Made by a program: the position numbers and the translations under genes. A DNA stretch of 64,000 nucleotides, from NCBI RefSeq assembly GCF_003259375.1, contig NZ_QLLN01000011.1, forward strand, positions 39,806 through 103,805. Direction: 5' to 3'. This document shows positions 1 through 8,557 of the stretch, piece by piece (position 1 is the first letter of the stretch; every line of letters begins with the position of its first letter). The notes beneath the pieces are model-generated. The model made no database searches, was not told where the DNA came from, and worked only from the letters and a program-made list of their open reading frames with translations. Source of the stretch: Arenibacter echinorum. Its GTDB lineage: Bacteria; Bacteroidota; Bacteroidia; Flavobacteriales; Flavobacteriaceae.

Positions 1-51
1 CCTCCAAAGGCAACGCTTGATTTCCAAAACGTTACCAACGTCATTGTATAA
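1..51 (+). CDS. 3' tail of an upstream gene (partial)
   Basis: The first frame is open from the window edge for 16 codons and stops with TAA at 49-51; the visible residues read PPKATLDFQNVTNVIV. A strong terminator follows 54 bases later, which fits the end of a plus-strand gene. Frame 2 is also open to a stop at 53-55, so the frame is uncertain. Too little is visible to name the product. Confidence 0.3.
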   Translation, partial: PPKATLDFQNVTNVIV

Positions 52-104
52 GTAACATGAAAAATTTCAGGAACCAAAAGGTTTAAATTACATTTATAAA
101 ATTT

Positions 105-140
105 AAAGCCCTAAGCAAATTTGTTTAGGGCTTTTTTTTT
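105..140 (+). terminator. Rho-independent terminator
   Basis: AAAGCCCTAA (105-114) pairs with TTTAGGGCTTT (123-133) and is followed by an unbroken run of T to 140. It would end the transcript of the gene whose tail lies at the window edge, just ahead of the histidine kinase start. Confidence 0.85.
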
Positions 141-154
141 ATCTTTCCACCTTT

Positions 155-2230
155 ATGGAGAAAAATATCAACTATAGATTTTTATCTTGTTTTCTAATAT
201 TCCTACAGTTAATGAATAGCGGCTGTAAGGATACTTCCATTGGCAAAAAAAATTCACGGACCACTCCAGCGAACGACAGTATTACTTACTGGTTGTCCGA
301 GGAAAATAGCAGTTCCGATGAGGAGTATGGCAAAAACCTTTCCAAGGCCTATGATTTGGCTTTACAAGAAAAAAACGATTCCCTTAAATCTAAACACTTT
401 TCCAGAATATCTTACTACTATTCATTGATAGGGGATTCTTTGCAATTTAGACGCTCCAACAACATCGCCCTATCGTTATCCGCAAAAATTAGAGATTCTA
501 ACGCCCTAGCGAATAATCATTGGGATTTGGCTTATTTCTTAGAGGATAATTCTGTTGAGGACAGTGCCTACTATCATTATTCTCAGGCCGAAAAAATATT
601 TAGATCATTAAAGGATGACTATTCTACCGCTCGAGTTCTATATAGTTTGGCCAAGGTACAATCTGATATAAAGGATTACACCGCAAGTGAAGTCACAACC
701 ATTGAAGCCATCGAATTATTTAAGCCCCTGGACAAATATTACAACCTGTTTTTATGCTATAATAATCTGGGATCGGTAACAAATGCCCTAAATGAATATG
801 ACAAAGCTTTGGAATATTACGATAAAGCAATTTTTTATTTGGATAAATCCAAAATAGATAATTCCAATCGGTTGAAAAATACAATTTTTAATAATATTGG
901 CATGGTTTTTCAAGCGAAAGGTGAAAACAAAAAAGCGCTTGAAAGCTTTGAGAAAATTATAAAAGAGGATAGTATCTACTTTAAGGACATTCATTTATAT
1001 ACACAGGCCCTTGCCAATTATGCTCAAACTAAGAATAAGCTTGGAGATACAGTTGGAGTTTTAAGCTCTTTTAAAAAAGCTCTAAAAATAAAAGATAGTG
1101 TAGGAGATAACAGAGGATTAGCACTTACCAATTATGAGATCGCAGAATATTACTTGAATATAAAGGATACTGCCAAGGCTTTAACCTATGCCCAAACGGC
1201 CAAACGGATTTCCGAACAGACCAGCAATAATAGAAGACTGCTGGAATCCTTGGAACTTATGGCAAAAGTGGACCCCGAAAACTCAACCAACTATACCCGA
1301 GAATACATAAAGTTAAACGATAGTTTGATCAGGGAAGAACGCTCAACTAGAAACAAGTTTACAAGGATAAGGTTCGAGACCGATGAGTTCATAGAACAAA
1401 ATGAATTACTGACCCGACAGCGCCAATTATGGATCGGGATAGCCATTGCCCTATTTGTTCTTGCCGCATTTGTACTGATTACTATAGATCAACGCCGTAA
1501 AAATCAAAAATTGAGATTTGAACAGGCACAACAGAAAGCCAATCAAGAAATCTTTAATTTACTGCTGGCCCAAAACAAGAAAGTAGAGGAAGGTAAACAA
1601 CTGGAGAAGAAACGAATATCCGAAGAATTGCATGACGGTATTTTAGGACAAATGTTGGGAATACGTTTAATTCTTTCCGGACTTAACAATAAAACCGATT
1701 CCGATTCCGTTCTTAAACGCAGTGACCTGCTTAAAAAATTACAAGGTTTAGAGGAGGAAATCCGTACAATTTCCCATGAATTGAGCAGAGCATCGCAAGA
1801 AAAAATTCATAACTTTATTGTATCCATTGAAGAATTGGTCAAAACAATTCAAGATTCCTCAAAAATGAAATGTCATTTTGAGTATGACGATAAAATAGAT
1901 TGGGACCAGTTAAAGGGAGATATTAAAATTAACATTTATAGAATTGTGCAAGAAAGTTTGCAGAATTGTATAAAGCATGCCAAGGCCACTAAAGTGGACC
2001 TATTGTTCGAATCCGAAGATGATCATGTAAGGATTATAGTATTGGACAACGGCGTTGGTTTTGACCAAAAGAAAGGAAAAAGAGGTATAGGACTTAAAAA
2101 CATTAATTCCAGATTGGAGAAGTTGAAAGGAACTTATGACATCCAAAGTAAAATTGGACAGGGAACAAAGGTAATCGTTACTATTCCCTGTATTATGGAA
2201 GAACAGGCAGAACCCATACCTGCCTATTAG
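155..2230 (+). CDS. TPR-containing sensor histidine kinase (lipoprotein, NarL/LuxR-type partner)
   Basis: Membrane sensor kinase that probably phosphorylates the response regulator encoded 21 bases downstream. The N-terminus has a lipoprotein signal with lipobox NSGC (Cys24). A periplasmic segment of tetratricopeptide-type helical repeats spans about residues 60-395 (for example ALNEYDKALEYYDKAI near 211-226). One membrane helix lies at about 425-444, followed by a short coiled coil. The HisKA_3 dimerisation domain carries the phospho-acceptor His493 in ISEELHDGILGQ. The HATPase domain shows the N box around Asn604 and the ATP-lid motifs LDNGVGFD (630-637) and RGIGLKNI. This layout is common in Bacteroidota. 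The signal sensed is unknown. Confidence 0.93.
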   Translation: MEKNINYRFLSCFLIFLQLMNSGCKDTSIGKKNSRTTPANDSITYWLSEENSSSDEEYGKNLSKAYDLALQEKNDSLKSKHFSRISYYYSLIGDSLQFRRSNNIALSLSAKIRDSNALANNHWDLAYFLEDNSVEDSAYYHYSQAEKIFRSLKDDYSTARVLYSLAKVQSDIKDYTASEVTTIEAIELFKPLDKYYNLFLCYNNLGSVTNALNEYDKALEYYDKAIFYLDKSKIDNSNRLKNTIFNNIGMVFQAKGENKKALESFEKIIKEDSIYFKDIHLYTQALANYAQTKNKLGDTVGVLSSFKKALKIKDSVGDNRGLALTNYEIAEYYLNIKDTAKALTYAQTAKRISEQTSNNRRLLESLELMAKVDPENSTNYTREYIKLNDSLIREERSTRNKFTRIRFETDEFIEQNELLTRQRQLWIGIAIALFVLAAFVLITIDQRRKNQKLRFEQAQQKANQEIFNLLLAQNKKVEEGKQLEKKRISEELHDGILGQMLGIRLILSGLNNKTDSDSVLKRSDLLKKLQGLEEEIRTISHELSRASQEKIHNFIVSIEELVKTIQDSSKMKCHFEYDDKIDWDQLKGDIKINIYRIVQESLQNCIKHAKATKVDLLFESEDDHVRIIVLDNGVGFDQKKGKRGIGLKNINSRLEKLKGTYDIQSKIGQGTKVIVTIPCIMEEQAEPIPAY

Positions 2231-2251
2231 ATTATTATAATTGATAATAGA

Positions 2252-2920
2252 ATGAGAACTTTAAGAGTCTTAACGGTAGATGATCATGAAATGATCACTA
2301 CTGGGTATAAATATCTTTTGGAAGCTGCCGAATTTGAAGAATTTCAAATAAAGGTAGAAACGGCCAATACTTTTGAAACCGGAAAGCAAAAAATAGAGGA
2401 TTCTGCCAGATCTTTTAAATACGACCTATTGTTGTTGGATGTTCAATTGACGGAGACCCATTTGGAAGAACCATATTCCGGTGAGGACTTGGGAATTTTC
2501 GCTAGAAAGATTATTCCAGATACCAAAATTGTATTCATGTCCTCATTTAGTGATAATTACAGAATAAACAGTATTCTAAAAAATGTGAACCCCGATGGCT
2601 ATATGGTAAAATCGGAAGTGGATGAAAAATCCCTTATCGCCATGGTAAGAGGTGTAATCAACTCTCCCCCTTACTATAGTCAAAAAGCATTAGTGGCCAT
2701 TAGAAAAAAAGTCTCCAATGATCTGTTGTTGGACGATAATGACAAAAAAATACTATATCACGTATCAATTGGCACAAGAACAAAGGATATGGTCGATTTT
2801 ATAAACCTGTCCCTGGCAGGGATTGAAAATAGAAAAAGACAGCTTAAGGTAATTTTTGGAGTAGAAAAACAGAACGATTTAGCACTGGTCCATGAAGCCA
2901 GAAACAGAGGATTTCTTTAA
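2252..2920 (+). CDS. Response regulator, receiver domain plus LuxR-like C-terminus
   Basis: DNA-binding partner of the kinase just upstream (21-base gap, same strand). The receiver domain starts with TVDDHEMI (acidic pair Asp10-Asp11). The predicted phosphorylation site is Asp63 in LLLLDVQL. After about residue 150 a helical region runs from LLLDDNDKKILYHVSIG to VIFGVEKQNDLALVHEAR; this is shaped like a LuxR/NarL helix-turn-helix but diverges from the textbook motif. Target genes cannot be read from the sequence. Confidence 0.88.
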   Translation: MRTLRVLTVDDHEMITTGYKYLLEAAEFEEFQIKVETANTFETGKQKIEDSARSFKYDLLLLDVQLTETHLEEPYSGEDLGIFARKIIPDTKIVFMSSFSDNYRINSILKNVNPDGYMVKSEVDEKSLIAMVRGVINSPPYYSQKALVAIRKKVSNDLLLDDNDKKILYHVSIGTRTKDMVDFINLSLAGIENRKRQLKVIFGVEKQNDLALVHEARNRGFL

Positions 2921-3087
2921 TCCAATCCTTGCTATTTCTCCCACTTTTACAACACTTTTCGACTCGAATATCCAGAATTCCCATAAAATATTGTCAGACA
3001 CCTTTATTACCTCCCATTTGAGACGTTCCGTACACCTCTTTACCGTTTAACGTCTACTTTTTCGACGAATACACCCTATTTGAATGG

Positions 3088-3113
3088 AAACCTTAATTTT
3101 TCTAAGGTTTTTA
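3088..3113 (+). terminator. Probable terminator after the two-component genes
   Basis: AAACCTTA (3088-3095) is the exact complement of TAAGGTTT (3103-3110) across a 7-base loop, followed by a short T stretch. It lies about 170 bases after the regulator stop codon and before the promoter of the next gene. A 7-base inverted pair AGACGTT/AACGTCT also occurs at 3021-3027 and 3049-3055. Confidence 0.5.
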
Positions 3114-3138
3114 TCGAATTAAGGACAAAGCATTAGCC

Positions 3139-3146
3139 TAATTTTG
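3139..3146 (+). promoter_or_regulatory. Candidate -7 box for the gene at 3177
   Basis: TAATTTTG matches the Bacteroidota -7 consensus TAnnTTTG exactly and lies 31 bases before the start codon. No clear TTTG -33 box is visible at the usual distance; the nearest is a T-rich stretch around 3108. Confidence 0.45.
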
Positions 3147-3176
3147 ACATAACTTTTTTAATTAATTACTATTAGG

Positions 3177-3848
3177 ATGTCTAAATCAGGAAACGAATTT
3201 TTCAATAATCCCAAAATTGGGACACAAAGCACCAACCATATTATTGGTTTAGAGGCTTTTAAAAAAGATTTGGAAAAGCATTTTTTTGCAGAGGTTAGTA
3301 TTGGTAATTATGGATTAAAAGAAGAATCAGCCAATTTGATCATAGATATAAGGTGCAACCTAAGTCTGGATGAAGCCTTGTTCTACTTAAACAAGGTAAC
3401 ACCCCAGCAAGGACGTACTTATAAATCCTATCCACAAAAGACTTTTCAATTTTTGCTGGCATATTCCGAACTAAAAAAATTGAACGGCGTAGCCTTGGAC
3501 ATAAGCGAATTAACCATTTCGTTAAACGATACAACTATTCTAATCAGTAAAATTTATGAGCAAAGTATCGCTGACCAGGCAGAAAACATTTTATCGGAAC
3601 TTATTAACCACAATCTATATTATACAAAAGGATTAAACGAGACTCCCTTTGAAGTATTTATCCCTGTATTTGAAGAGGATACCTTGGAAAGTGATGCAAA
3701 ATTAAGGAATATTGTTTCCGACAATAATAATACGAATGATTATTTCGGATTTTGGGGAATGTATTATGACCAAACCGAAGAAGCCGCCATTTACGACCTA
3801 AATTCCAAAACCATAATATTTGGTGACATTCAAATCCTTAGCGAATAG
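3177..3848 (+). CDS. Hypothetical protein, 223 residues
   Basis: I do not recognise this family. The protein is soluble, has no signal peptide or membrane helix, is rich in Asn, Leu and Glu and ends acidic. Conserved-looking stretches are NLSLDEALFYLNKVTPQQGR (about 62-81) and FGFWGMYYDQTEEAAIYDL (about 190-208). It stands alone, with its own candidate promoter, between the two-component pair and convergent glyA. The ATG at 3177 is the only sensible start. Codon use resembles the neighbours, so there is no sign of recent transfer. Confidence 0.75.
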   Translation: MSKSGNEFFNNPKIGTQSTNHIIGLEAFKKDLEKHFFAEVSIGNYGLKEESANLIIDIRCNLSLDEALFYLNKVTPQQGRTYKSYPQKTFQFLLAYSELKKLNGVALDISELTISLNDTTILISKIYEQSIADQAENILSELINHNLYYTKGLNETPFEVFIPVFEEDTLESDAKLRNIVSDNNNTNDYFGFWGMYYDQTEEAAIYDLNSKTIIFGDIQILSE

Positions 3849-3865
3849 TAGGATTTGTCATAAAA

Positions 3866-3928
3866 AACTGTCCACAAAGTATAAAAGTCTAGATAAACAA
3901 GACTTGATTATACACCTTATGGACAGTA
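3866..3928. terminator. Long imperfect hairpin between convergent genes
   Basis: ACTGTCCA (3867-3874) pairs with TGGACAGT (3920-3927). An inner pair AAGTC (3885-3889) and GACTT (3901-3905) and the partly matching TATAA/TTATA give a long interrupted stem. It sits between the stop codons of the gene at 3177 and glyA, so it probably stops transcription from both sides. Confidence 0.5.
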
Positions 3929-3941
3929 TTTAAGAAATATA

Positions 3942-5216
3942 TTAAGCGTTGAACAACGCTCTTGAATGCATTAAGGCATTTACTTTCTCCCTAACCGCAT
4001 CAATAATTTTCTCATCTTCAGGATTCATTATCACTTGATCGATAAGATCTACAATAACCTTCATTTGGTCTTCTTTTAAACCTCTTGTGGTAATCGCGGC
4101 CGTACCAAAACGAATACCACTGGTTACAAAAGGAGATTTATCATCAAAAGGAACCATATTCTTATTGGCGGTAATATCTGCTTTCACCAAGGCGTTTTCA
4201 GCATCTTTTCCAGTAATGTTCTTATTTCTAAGATCTATCAGCATCATATGATTATCGGTGCCGCCAGAAATAATTTTATAACCTTTATCCACAAATGCGC
4301 CTGCCATTGCCGCAGCATTTTTCTTAACTTGAAGCATATAATGCAAGAATTCGTCGGTCAAGGCCTCTCCAAAGGCAATTGCCTTTGCCGCAATGATGTG
4401 CTCCAAAGGACCGCCCTGATTACCTGGAAAAACTGCCAAGTCCAGTAAAGCGGACATTTTTCTTAAAGAACCGTTCTTTAACTTCACCCCAAAAGGATTG
4501 TCAAAATCTTCACCCATTAAAATAAGTCCTCCTCTTGGACCACGCAAAGTCTTATGGGTCGTCGTGGTTACAATATGACAATGCGGAATTGGATCGTTAA
4601 GAATTCCCTTGGCAATAAGTCCGGCTGGATGTGATATATCGGCCAAAAGTATAGCCCCTACACTATCTGCAATTTCCCTGAATCTTTTAAAATCCATATC
4701 CCTGGAATAGGCGGAAGCCCCTGCTATAATTAGCTTAGGCTGTTCTTTGGTGGCTATGGCCTGAATTTTATCGTAGTTTAGTACACCGGTCTCCTCGTCA
4801 ACCCCATAAAACACAGGATTGTATAATCTACCCGAAAAATTTACAGGGGAACCATGGGTTAAATGTCCACCATGCGACAGATCAAATCCAAGTATGGTAT
4901 CACCTGGCTGCAAACACGCATGGTATACAGAGGCATTGGCTTGAGACCCAGAGTGCGGCTGAACATTTGCATACGCGGCTCCAAATAATTGTTTGGCCCT
5001 ATCTATGGCCAATTGTTCTATTTCATCTACTATTTGGCAACCACCATAATAGCGCTTACCAGGATATCCTTCTGCGTATTTATTGGTCAATACAGATCCA
5101 GCAGCCTCCATTACCTGGGGACTGGTGAAATTTTCGGAAGCAATTAGTTCAATTCCATCTATTTGGCGTTCCTTTTCCGCCTCAATTAGTTCAAAAATTT
5201 GATTGTCGCGTTGCAT
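3942..5216 (-). CDS. glyA: Serine hydroxymethyltransferase
   Basis: Cytoplasmic PLP enzyme that converts serine and tetrahydrofolate to glycine and 5,10-methylene-tetrahydrofolate, the main source of one-carbon units. The length of 424 residues is normal. Visible family landmarks are the N-terminal [10 protein letters not shown] (24-33), [16 protein letters not shown] (45-60), HSGSQAN (88-94) and the PLP lysine Lys222 in [14 protein letters not shown]. The C-terminus keeps [13 protein letters not shown]. It is monocistronic and divergent from fumarylacetoacetase. A TATTTTTG box on the minus strand lies 27 bases upstream of the ATG. Confidence 0.98.
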   Translation of the reverse strand: MQRDNQIFELIEAEKERQIDGIELIASENFTSPQVMEAAGSVLTNKYAEGYPGKRYYGGCQIVDEIEQLAIDRAKQLFGAAYANVQPHSGSQANASVYHACLQPGDTILGFDLSHGGHLTHGSPVNFSGRLYNPVFYGVDEETGVLNYDKIQAIATKEQPKLIIAGASAYSRDMDFKRFREIADSVGAILLADISHPAGLIAKGILNDPIPHCHIVTTTTHKTLRGPRGGLILMGEDFDNPFGVKLKNGSLRKMSALLDLAVFPGNQGGPLEHIIAAKAIAFGEALTDEFLHYMLQVKKNAAAMAGAFVDKGYKIISGGTDNHMMLIDLRNKNITGKDAENALVKADITANKNMVPFDDKSPFVTSGIRFGTAAITTRGLKEDQMKVIVDLIDQVIMNPEDEKIIDAVREKVNALMHSRALFNA

Positions 5217-5242
5217 AAAGTAATATTCTATTAAATAATGTG

Positions 5243-5250
5243 CAAAAATA
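5243..5250 (-). promoter_or_regulatory. Candidate -7 box of glyA
   Basis: Read on the minus strand this is TATTTTTG, an exact TAnnTTTG match, ending 27 bases upstream of the glyA ATG. No convincing -33 TTTG was found upstream of it. Confidence 0.5.
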
Positions 5251-5282
5251 CAAATTGCCGACCGTTAATTCCTAGAAAATAA

Positions 5283-5290
5283 TATATTTG
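5283..5290 (+). promoter_or_regulatory. Candidate -7 box of the fumarylacetoacetase gene
   Basis: TATATTTG matches TAnnTTTG exactly and lies 38 bases before the ATG at 5328. It is divergent from the glyA box only 33 bases away, so the two promoters share a short control region. Confidence 0.5.
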
Positions 5291-5327
5291 ATAAGATATT
5301 TATTAAACACAAGTTAACAATTCGAAA

Positions 5328-6617
5328 ATGCCGTTAAAAACTAATCTTCCAGAAAAAAAAACATGGTTACCTGTACCCATTAATTCTGATTTTCCTATTC
5401 AGAATATTCCTTTTGGAGTTTTCTTGACCAGGGATGATATCATAACTATAGGCTCAAGAATTGGTGATTACGCAATAGATTTAGGGGCATTGCATCAATT
5501 GGGATATTTTAAGGATATTCCGTTGACCGATGATATTTTTTTGCAGGACACCCTTAACGATTTTATATCTGATGGTAAAAAGACCTGGCGTTTGGTCCGA
5601 AACAGGATCAGCGAAATATTCGATATCAATAACAACGATTTGAAGAACAACGAAGAACATAAAAATATTGTTCTTTTTACCATGGACGAAATAGAAATGC
5701 AGCTTCCTGTTCAAATTGGAGATTATACAGATTTTTATTCAAGTAAGGAACATGCGACCAATGTAGGTAAAATGTTCAGGGATCCAGCGAATGCCCTACT
5801 TCCCAATTGGTTGCACATACCGGTAGGATATCACGGAAGAAGCTCCTCTATAGTACCCAGCGGCACCTCTGTTAGAAGACCAATGGGACAGACCCTACCC
5901 GCCGGTGCCGAACAACCTATTTTTGGACCCTCCAAATTAGTGGATTTTGAATTGGAAATGGCCTTCATTACCACAGATGCCAATGTTTTGGGAGAACCAA
6001 TTCCGGTTGAGGAAGCAGAGAATTACATTTTTGGAATGGTTCTTTTTAACGATTGGAGCGCCAGGGATATACAAAAGTGGGAATATGTGCCCTTAGGTCC
6101 GTTTTTGGCCAAAAATTTTGCATCATCCATTTCGCCTTGGATAGTAACCTTGGATGCCCTTGAGCCTTTCAGGGTTGCAAGTCCGGCACAGACCCCTACA
6201 CCCCTGCCCTATTTACAACAAACAGGAAAAAAAGGTTTCGATATAAATTTAGAAGTTTCCATAAAGCCCGAAGGCAACAAAGCAACTACCGTTACCCGTT
6301 CCAACTTTAAGTACATGTATTGGACTATGGCGCAACAACTTGCCCACCATACCATAAATGGCTGCAAAGTAAATAGTGGTGATATGATGGGCAGCGGGAC
6401 TATTTCCGGCCCAACCCCTGATACTTATGGCTCCATGTTAGAGCTTACTTGGCGTGGGGAAAAACCCCTGACCTTGGAAGACGGATCCACTAGAAAATTC
6501 ATTGAAGATAACGATACAGTGACCATAACCGGGTATTGCCAAAAAGATAATGTGCGTATTGGCTTTGGAGAAGTCACCACCAAATTATTGCCAGTTTTTC
6601 AACAGAAAAAGAAATAA
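5328..6617 (+). CDS. fahA: Fumarylacetoacetase
   Basis: Last enzyme of tyrosine/homogentisate breakdown: it hydrolyses fumarylacetoacetate to fumarate and acetoacetate. The 429 residues match the eukaryote-like full-length form with an N-terminal SH3-like part (about 1-115) and a C-terminal catalytic domain. Visible active-site landmarks are GDYTDFYSSKEHATN (131-145, metal-binding Asp) and IPVGYHGRSSS (164-174, catalytic His169), then DFELEMAF, FNDWSARDIQKWEY and GSGTISGP. No other tyrosine-pathway gene adjoins it, so it is likely a single-gene transcript. Confidence 0.96.
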   Translation: MPLKTNLPEKKTWLPVPINSDFPIQNIPFGVFLTRDDIITIGSRIGDYAIDLGALHQLGYFKDIPLTDDIFLQDTLNDFISDGKKTWRLVRNRISEIFDINNNDLKNNEEHKNIVLFTMDEIEMQLPVQIGDYTDFYSSKEHATNVGKMFRDPANALLPNWLHIPVGYHGRSSSIVPSGTSVRRPMGQTLPAGAEQPIFGPSKLVDFELEMAFITTDANVLGEPIPVEEAENYIFGMVLFNDWSARDIQKWEYVPLGPFLAKNFASSISPWIVTLDALEPFRVASPAQTPTPLPYLQQTGKKGFDINLEVSIKPEGNKATTVTRSNFKYMYWTMAQQLAHHTINGCKVNSGDMMGSGTISGPTPDTYGSMLELTWRGEKPLTLEDGSTRKFIEDNDTVTITGYCQKDNVRIGFGEVTTKLLPVFQQKKK

Positions 6618-6729
6618 GGCGTAAAAAAACAGCCCCGTTTGTACGATACCTAATAGTTTAACGTTCGTGTATAGGACTATTTTGGCATAGCTATTGAACT
6701 ATGTCCATAATATTTTTAAACCAAACGTT

Positions 6730-7917
6730 ATGAAACAAATATTACTCACCTCGTTAATTCTGTTTTTTTTAATCTCTTGTGGAGGTGTCAAAAAAACGCA
6801 GGAAGCCCTGAACATGGGCAATTATGGCAATGCTATAAATACCGCCCTTAAAAACATTGCGGAAAACAAAACCAAGAAATCCAATCAACCCTACATTCAA
6901 ATGTTGGAGGAGGCCTACAAGAAAAATACAGAACGTGAGCTTCAGCAGATCGCTTTCCTAAAGAAAGATAACAATCCGGCCAACCATGAAATAATTTTTA
7001 ATGGATACCAAAACCTAAAATCCATACAGGAGCGTATAAAACCCTTATTGCCATTAAAACTATATGACGAAAATAGGGATGCCCGATTCGCATTTAAGAA
7101 TTATGATGAGGAAATAATAAAATCCAAACGCGAATTGTCCGACTATTTATACAACAATGCCACGGCCCTATTAAATACAGGTCTGTATAAGGAAGATTTT
7201 AGAAAAGCCTTTGATCAATTTACCTATTTAAACGAAATAAACCCCAATTATAAGGATACCGCGCTTAAACTTGATGAGGCCCATAACAAAGGCCTGGATT
7301 ACGTTCAAGTGGTAATGATCAATGATTCCGAACAAATAGTACCCAATCGTCTAGAGCAGGAATTATTAAACTTTAATACTTATGGATTAAACGACCTCTG
7401 GACCGTTTACCACACCAACGCTTTGGAAAATATTAAGTATGATTACGAAATGCAGGTAGCGTTCAGGAACATCAATATTAGTCCGGAACAGGTTACCGAA
7501 AAGCAGATCTCCAAAGAAAAGCAGATCAAGGACGGTTATAAATACGCCACAAACTCAAATGGGGAAGTTCTAAAAGACAGCTTAGGCAACAAAATAAAGA
7601 TCGATAAATTTAAAACCGTTAAATGTAATTTTTATCAGTTCACCCAGCTGAAATCGGTTGAAGTAGTTGGAAATGTAAGCTTTTTGGATTTAAACAGCCA
7701 ACAGCAGATCAATTCCTACCCCTTGGCCAGCCAATTCATATTTAACCACGTTTATGCCAAACACAATGGTGATACAAGTGCCCTTGAGGAAGACATGGTT
7801 CCATTATTGCAACTTTCTGCCGTTCCCTTCCCTAGTAATGAACAAATGGTTTATGACGCAGGGGAAGATTTAAAAGCCAAATTAAAAGGCATAGTTACCA
7901 GACATCGATTTAATTAA
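6730..7917 (+). CDS. Lipoprotein with TPR-like helical repeats, function unknown
   Basis: The start is placed at the ATG at 6730 because it gives a clean lipoprotein signal, MKQILLTSLILFFLISCGG, with lipobox ISCG; an in-frame ATG 36 bases earlier would bury the signal. The mature protein of about 380 residues begins with helical, Lys/Gln/Glu-rich sequence (KKTQEALNMGNYGNAINTAL) resembling tetratricopeptide repeats. It then has a mixed C-terminal half ending in AVPFPSNEQMVYDAGEDL. It is expected to be anchored in the outer or inner membrane facing the periplasm. I do not recognise a named family. Confidence 0.82.
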   Translation: MKQILLTSLILFFLISCGGVKKTQEALNMGNYGNAINTALKNIAENKTKKSNQPYIQMLEEAYKKNTERELQQIAFLKKDNNPANHEIIFNGYQNLKSIQERIKPLLPLKLYDENRDARFAFKNYDEEIIKSKRELSDYLYNNATALLNTGLYKEDFRKAFDQFTYLNEINPNYKDTALKLDEAHNKGLDYVQVVMINDSEQIVPNRLEQELLNFNTYGLNDLWTVYHTNALENIKYDYEMQVAFRNINISPEQVTEKQISKEKQIKDGYKYATNSNGEVLKDSLGNKIKIDKFKTVKCNFYQFTQLKSVEVVGNVSFLDLNSQQQINSYPLASQFIFNHVYAKHNGDTSALEEDMVPLLQLSAVPFPSNEQMVYDAGEDLKAKLKGIVTRHRFN

Positions 7918-7953
7918 TGCCCCAATAGGTCTTAGGGGGTTTCTTGGAGCCCA

Positions 7954-8006
7954 AAATAAATACATTTAGCCTAAAGGATATTCCTTTAGGCTAAATGTAT
8001 TTATTT
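7954..8006. terminator. Perfect 25-bp inverted repeat, bidirectional terminator
   Basis: The arms at 7954-7978 and 7982-8006 are exactly complementary over 25 bases with a 3-base loop, and their outer ends are A/T-rich, giving T-rich tails on both strands. It separates the convergent lipoprotein gene and ytxJ. The right arm also encodes the last residues and the stop codon of ytxJ. Confidence 0.85.
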
Positions 8007-8392
8007 AAATCCAGTTGTGTAATTGCCCCATGGGATTCATGCGCTACTACCGTTCCATTTTTAATTACGAGCAACTGTGGCGACTCATGAACAACGCCAA
8101 ACACATTACTGGTTTCATTGGAAACAGAGCGATATTGGTGCAGATCCAAGTAATGAAGATCCAAACTGTTTTTGGGCATATCATATCCTTCATTAAACCG
8201 ATTCATAACCATTCTACTTATACCGCAGGTGGTGGAATGCTTAAATATTACCTGAGGCCTTATTTTGGACCTTTCCTTAATTACCTCCAGCTGCTCTACG
8301 GACGCCAATGGGGACCACGGCACAACCTTAGCTTCTTTTTTTTCCGTTTCGCTATTATTTCCCTTTCCAAAAAGCCCTTTTAGAATTCCCAT
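7991..8392 (-). CDS. ytxJ: YtxJ-type monothiol bacilliredoxin
   Basis: Small thioredoxin-fold protein of the bacillithiol redox system (133 residues), thought to remove bacillithiol from mixed disulfides on proteins. The key motif is the single-cysteine active site HSTTCGISRMVMNRF at about 52-66, followed by YLDLHQYRSVSN and a cis-Pro region HESPQLLVI. The N-terminal 25 residues are a charged Lys/Glu linker. The product name rests on this family resemblance. It implies that the organism makes bacillithiol or a close relative, although no bsh biosynthetic gene is in this window. The 3' end lies inside the terminator repeat. Confidence 0.9.
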   Translation of the reverse strand: MGILKGLFGKGNNSETEKKEAKVVPWSPLASVEQLEVIKERSKIRPQVIFKHSTTCGISRMVMNRFNEGYDMPKNSLDLHYLDLHQYRSVSNETSNVFGVVHESPQLLVIKNGTVVAHESHGAITQLDLNKYI

Positions 8393-8502
8393 TTCGTAAT
8401 TTTAGTATTAAGTCCAAAAAACGTTGCTAACCTTACAAGCTGCCGAATTGTCGCTTAAAATTAAAAAATAAACGACATTTTGTCCTATTCAAAACCGTGG
8501 TA

Positions 8503-8542
8503 AGGTTGTTGCTTTTAAGACTTCAAAAGTAAGCAATAACCT
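8503..8542 (+). promoter_or_regulatory. Stem-loop in the clpB leader
   Basis: AGGTTGTTGCTT (8503-8514) pairs with AAGCAATAACCT (8531-8542), a 12-bp stem with one G-U pair and a 16-base loop. It ends 15 bases before the clpB ATG and is followed by an A run. It could be a leader structure or a repressor operator. No CIRCE element is present. Confidence 0.4.
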
Positions 8543-8557
8543 AAAAAAAACAACTAT

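Noticed and set aside
8015-8383. Open frame opposite ytxJ
   Set aside because: The minus-strand bacilliredoxin has a complete active-site motif; the plus frame shows none and overlaps the terminator repeat.
8393-8557. CIRCE/HrcA element upstream of clpB
   Set aside because: The inverted repeat does not resemble TTAGCACTC-N9-GAGTGCTAA.
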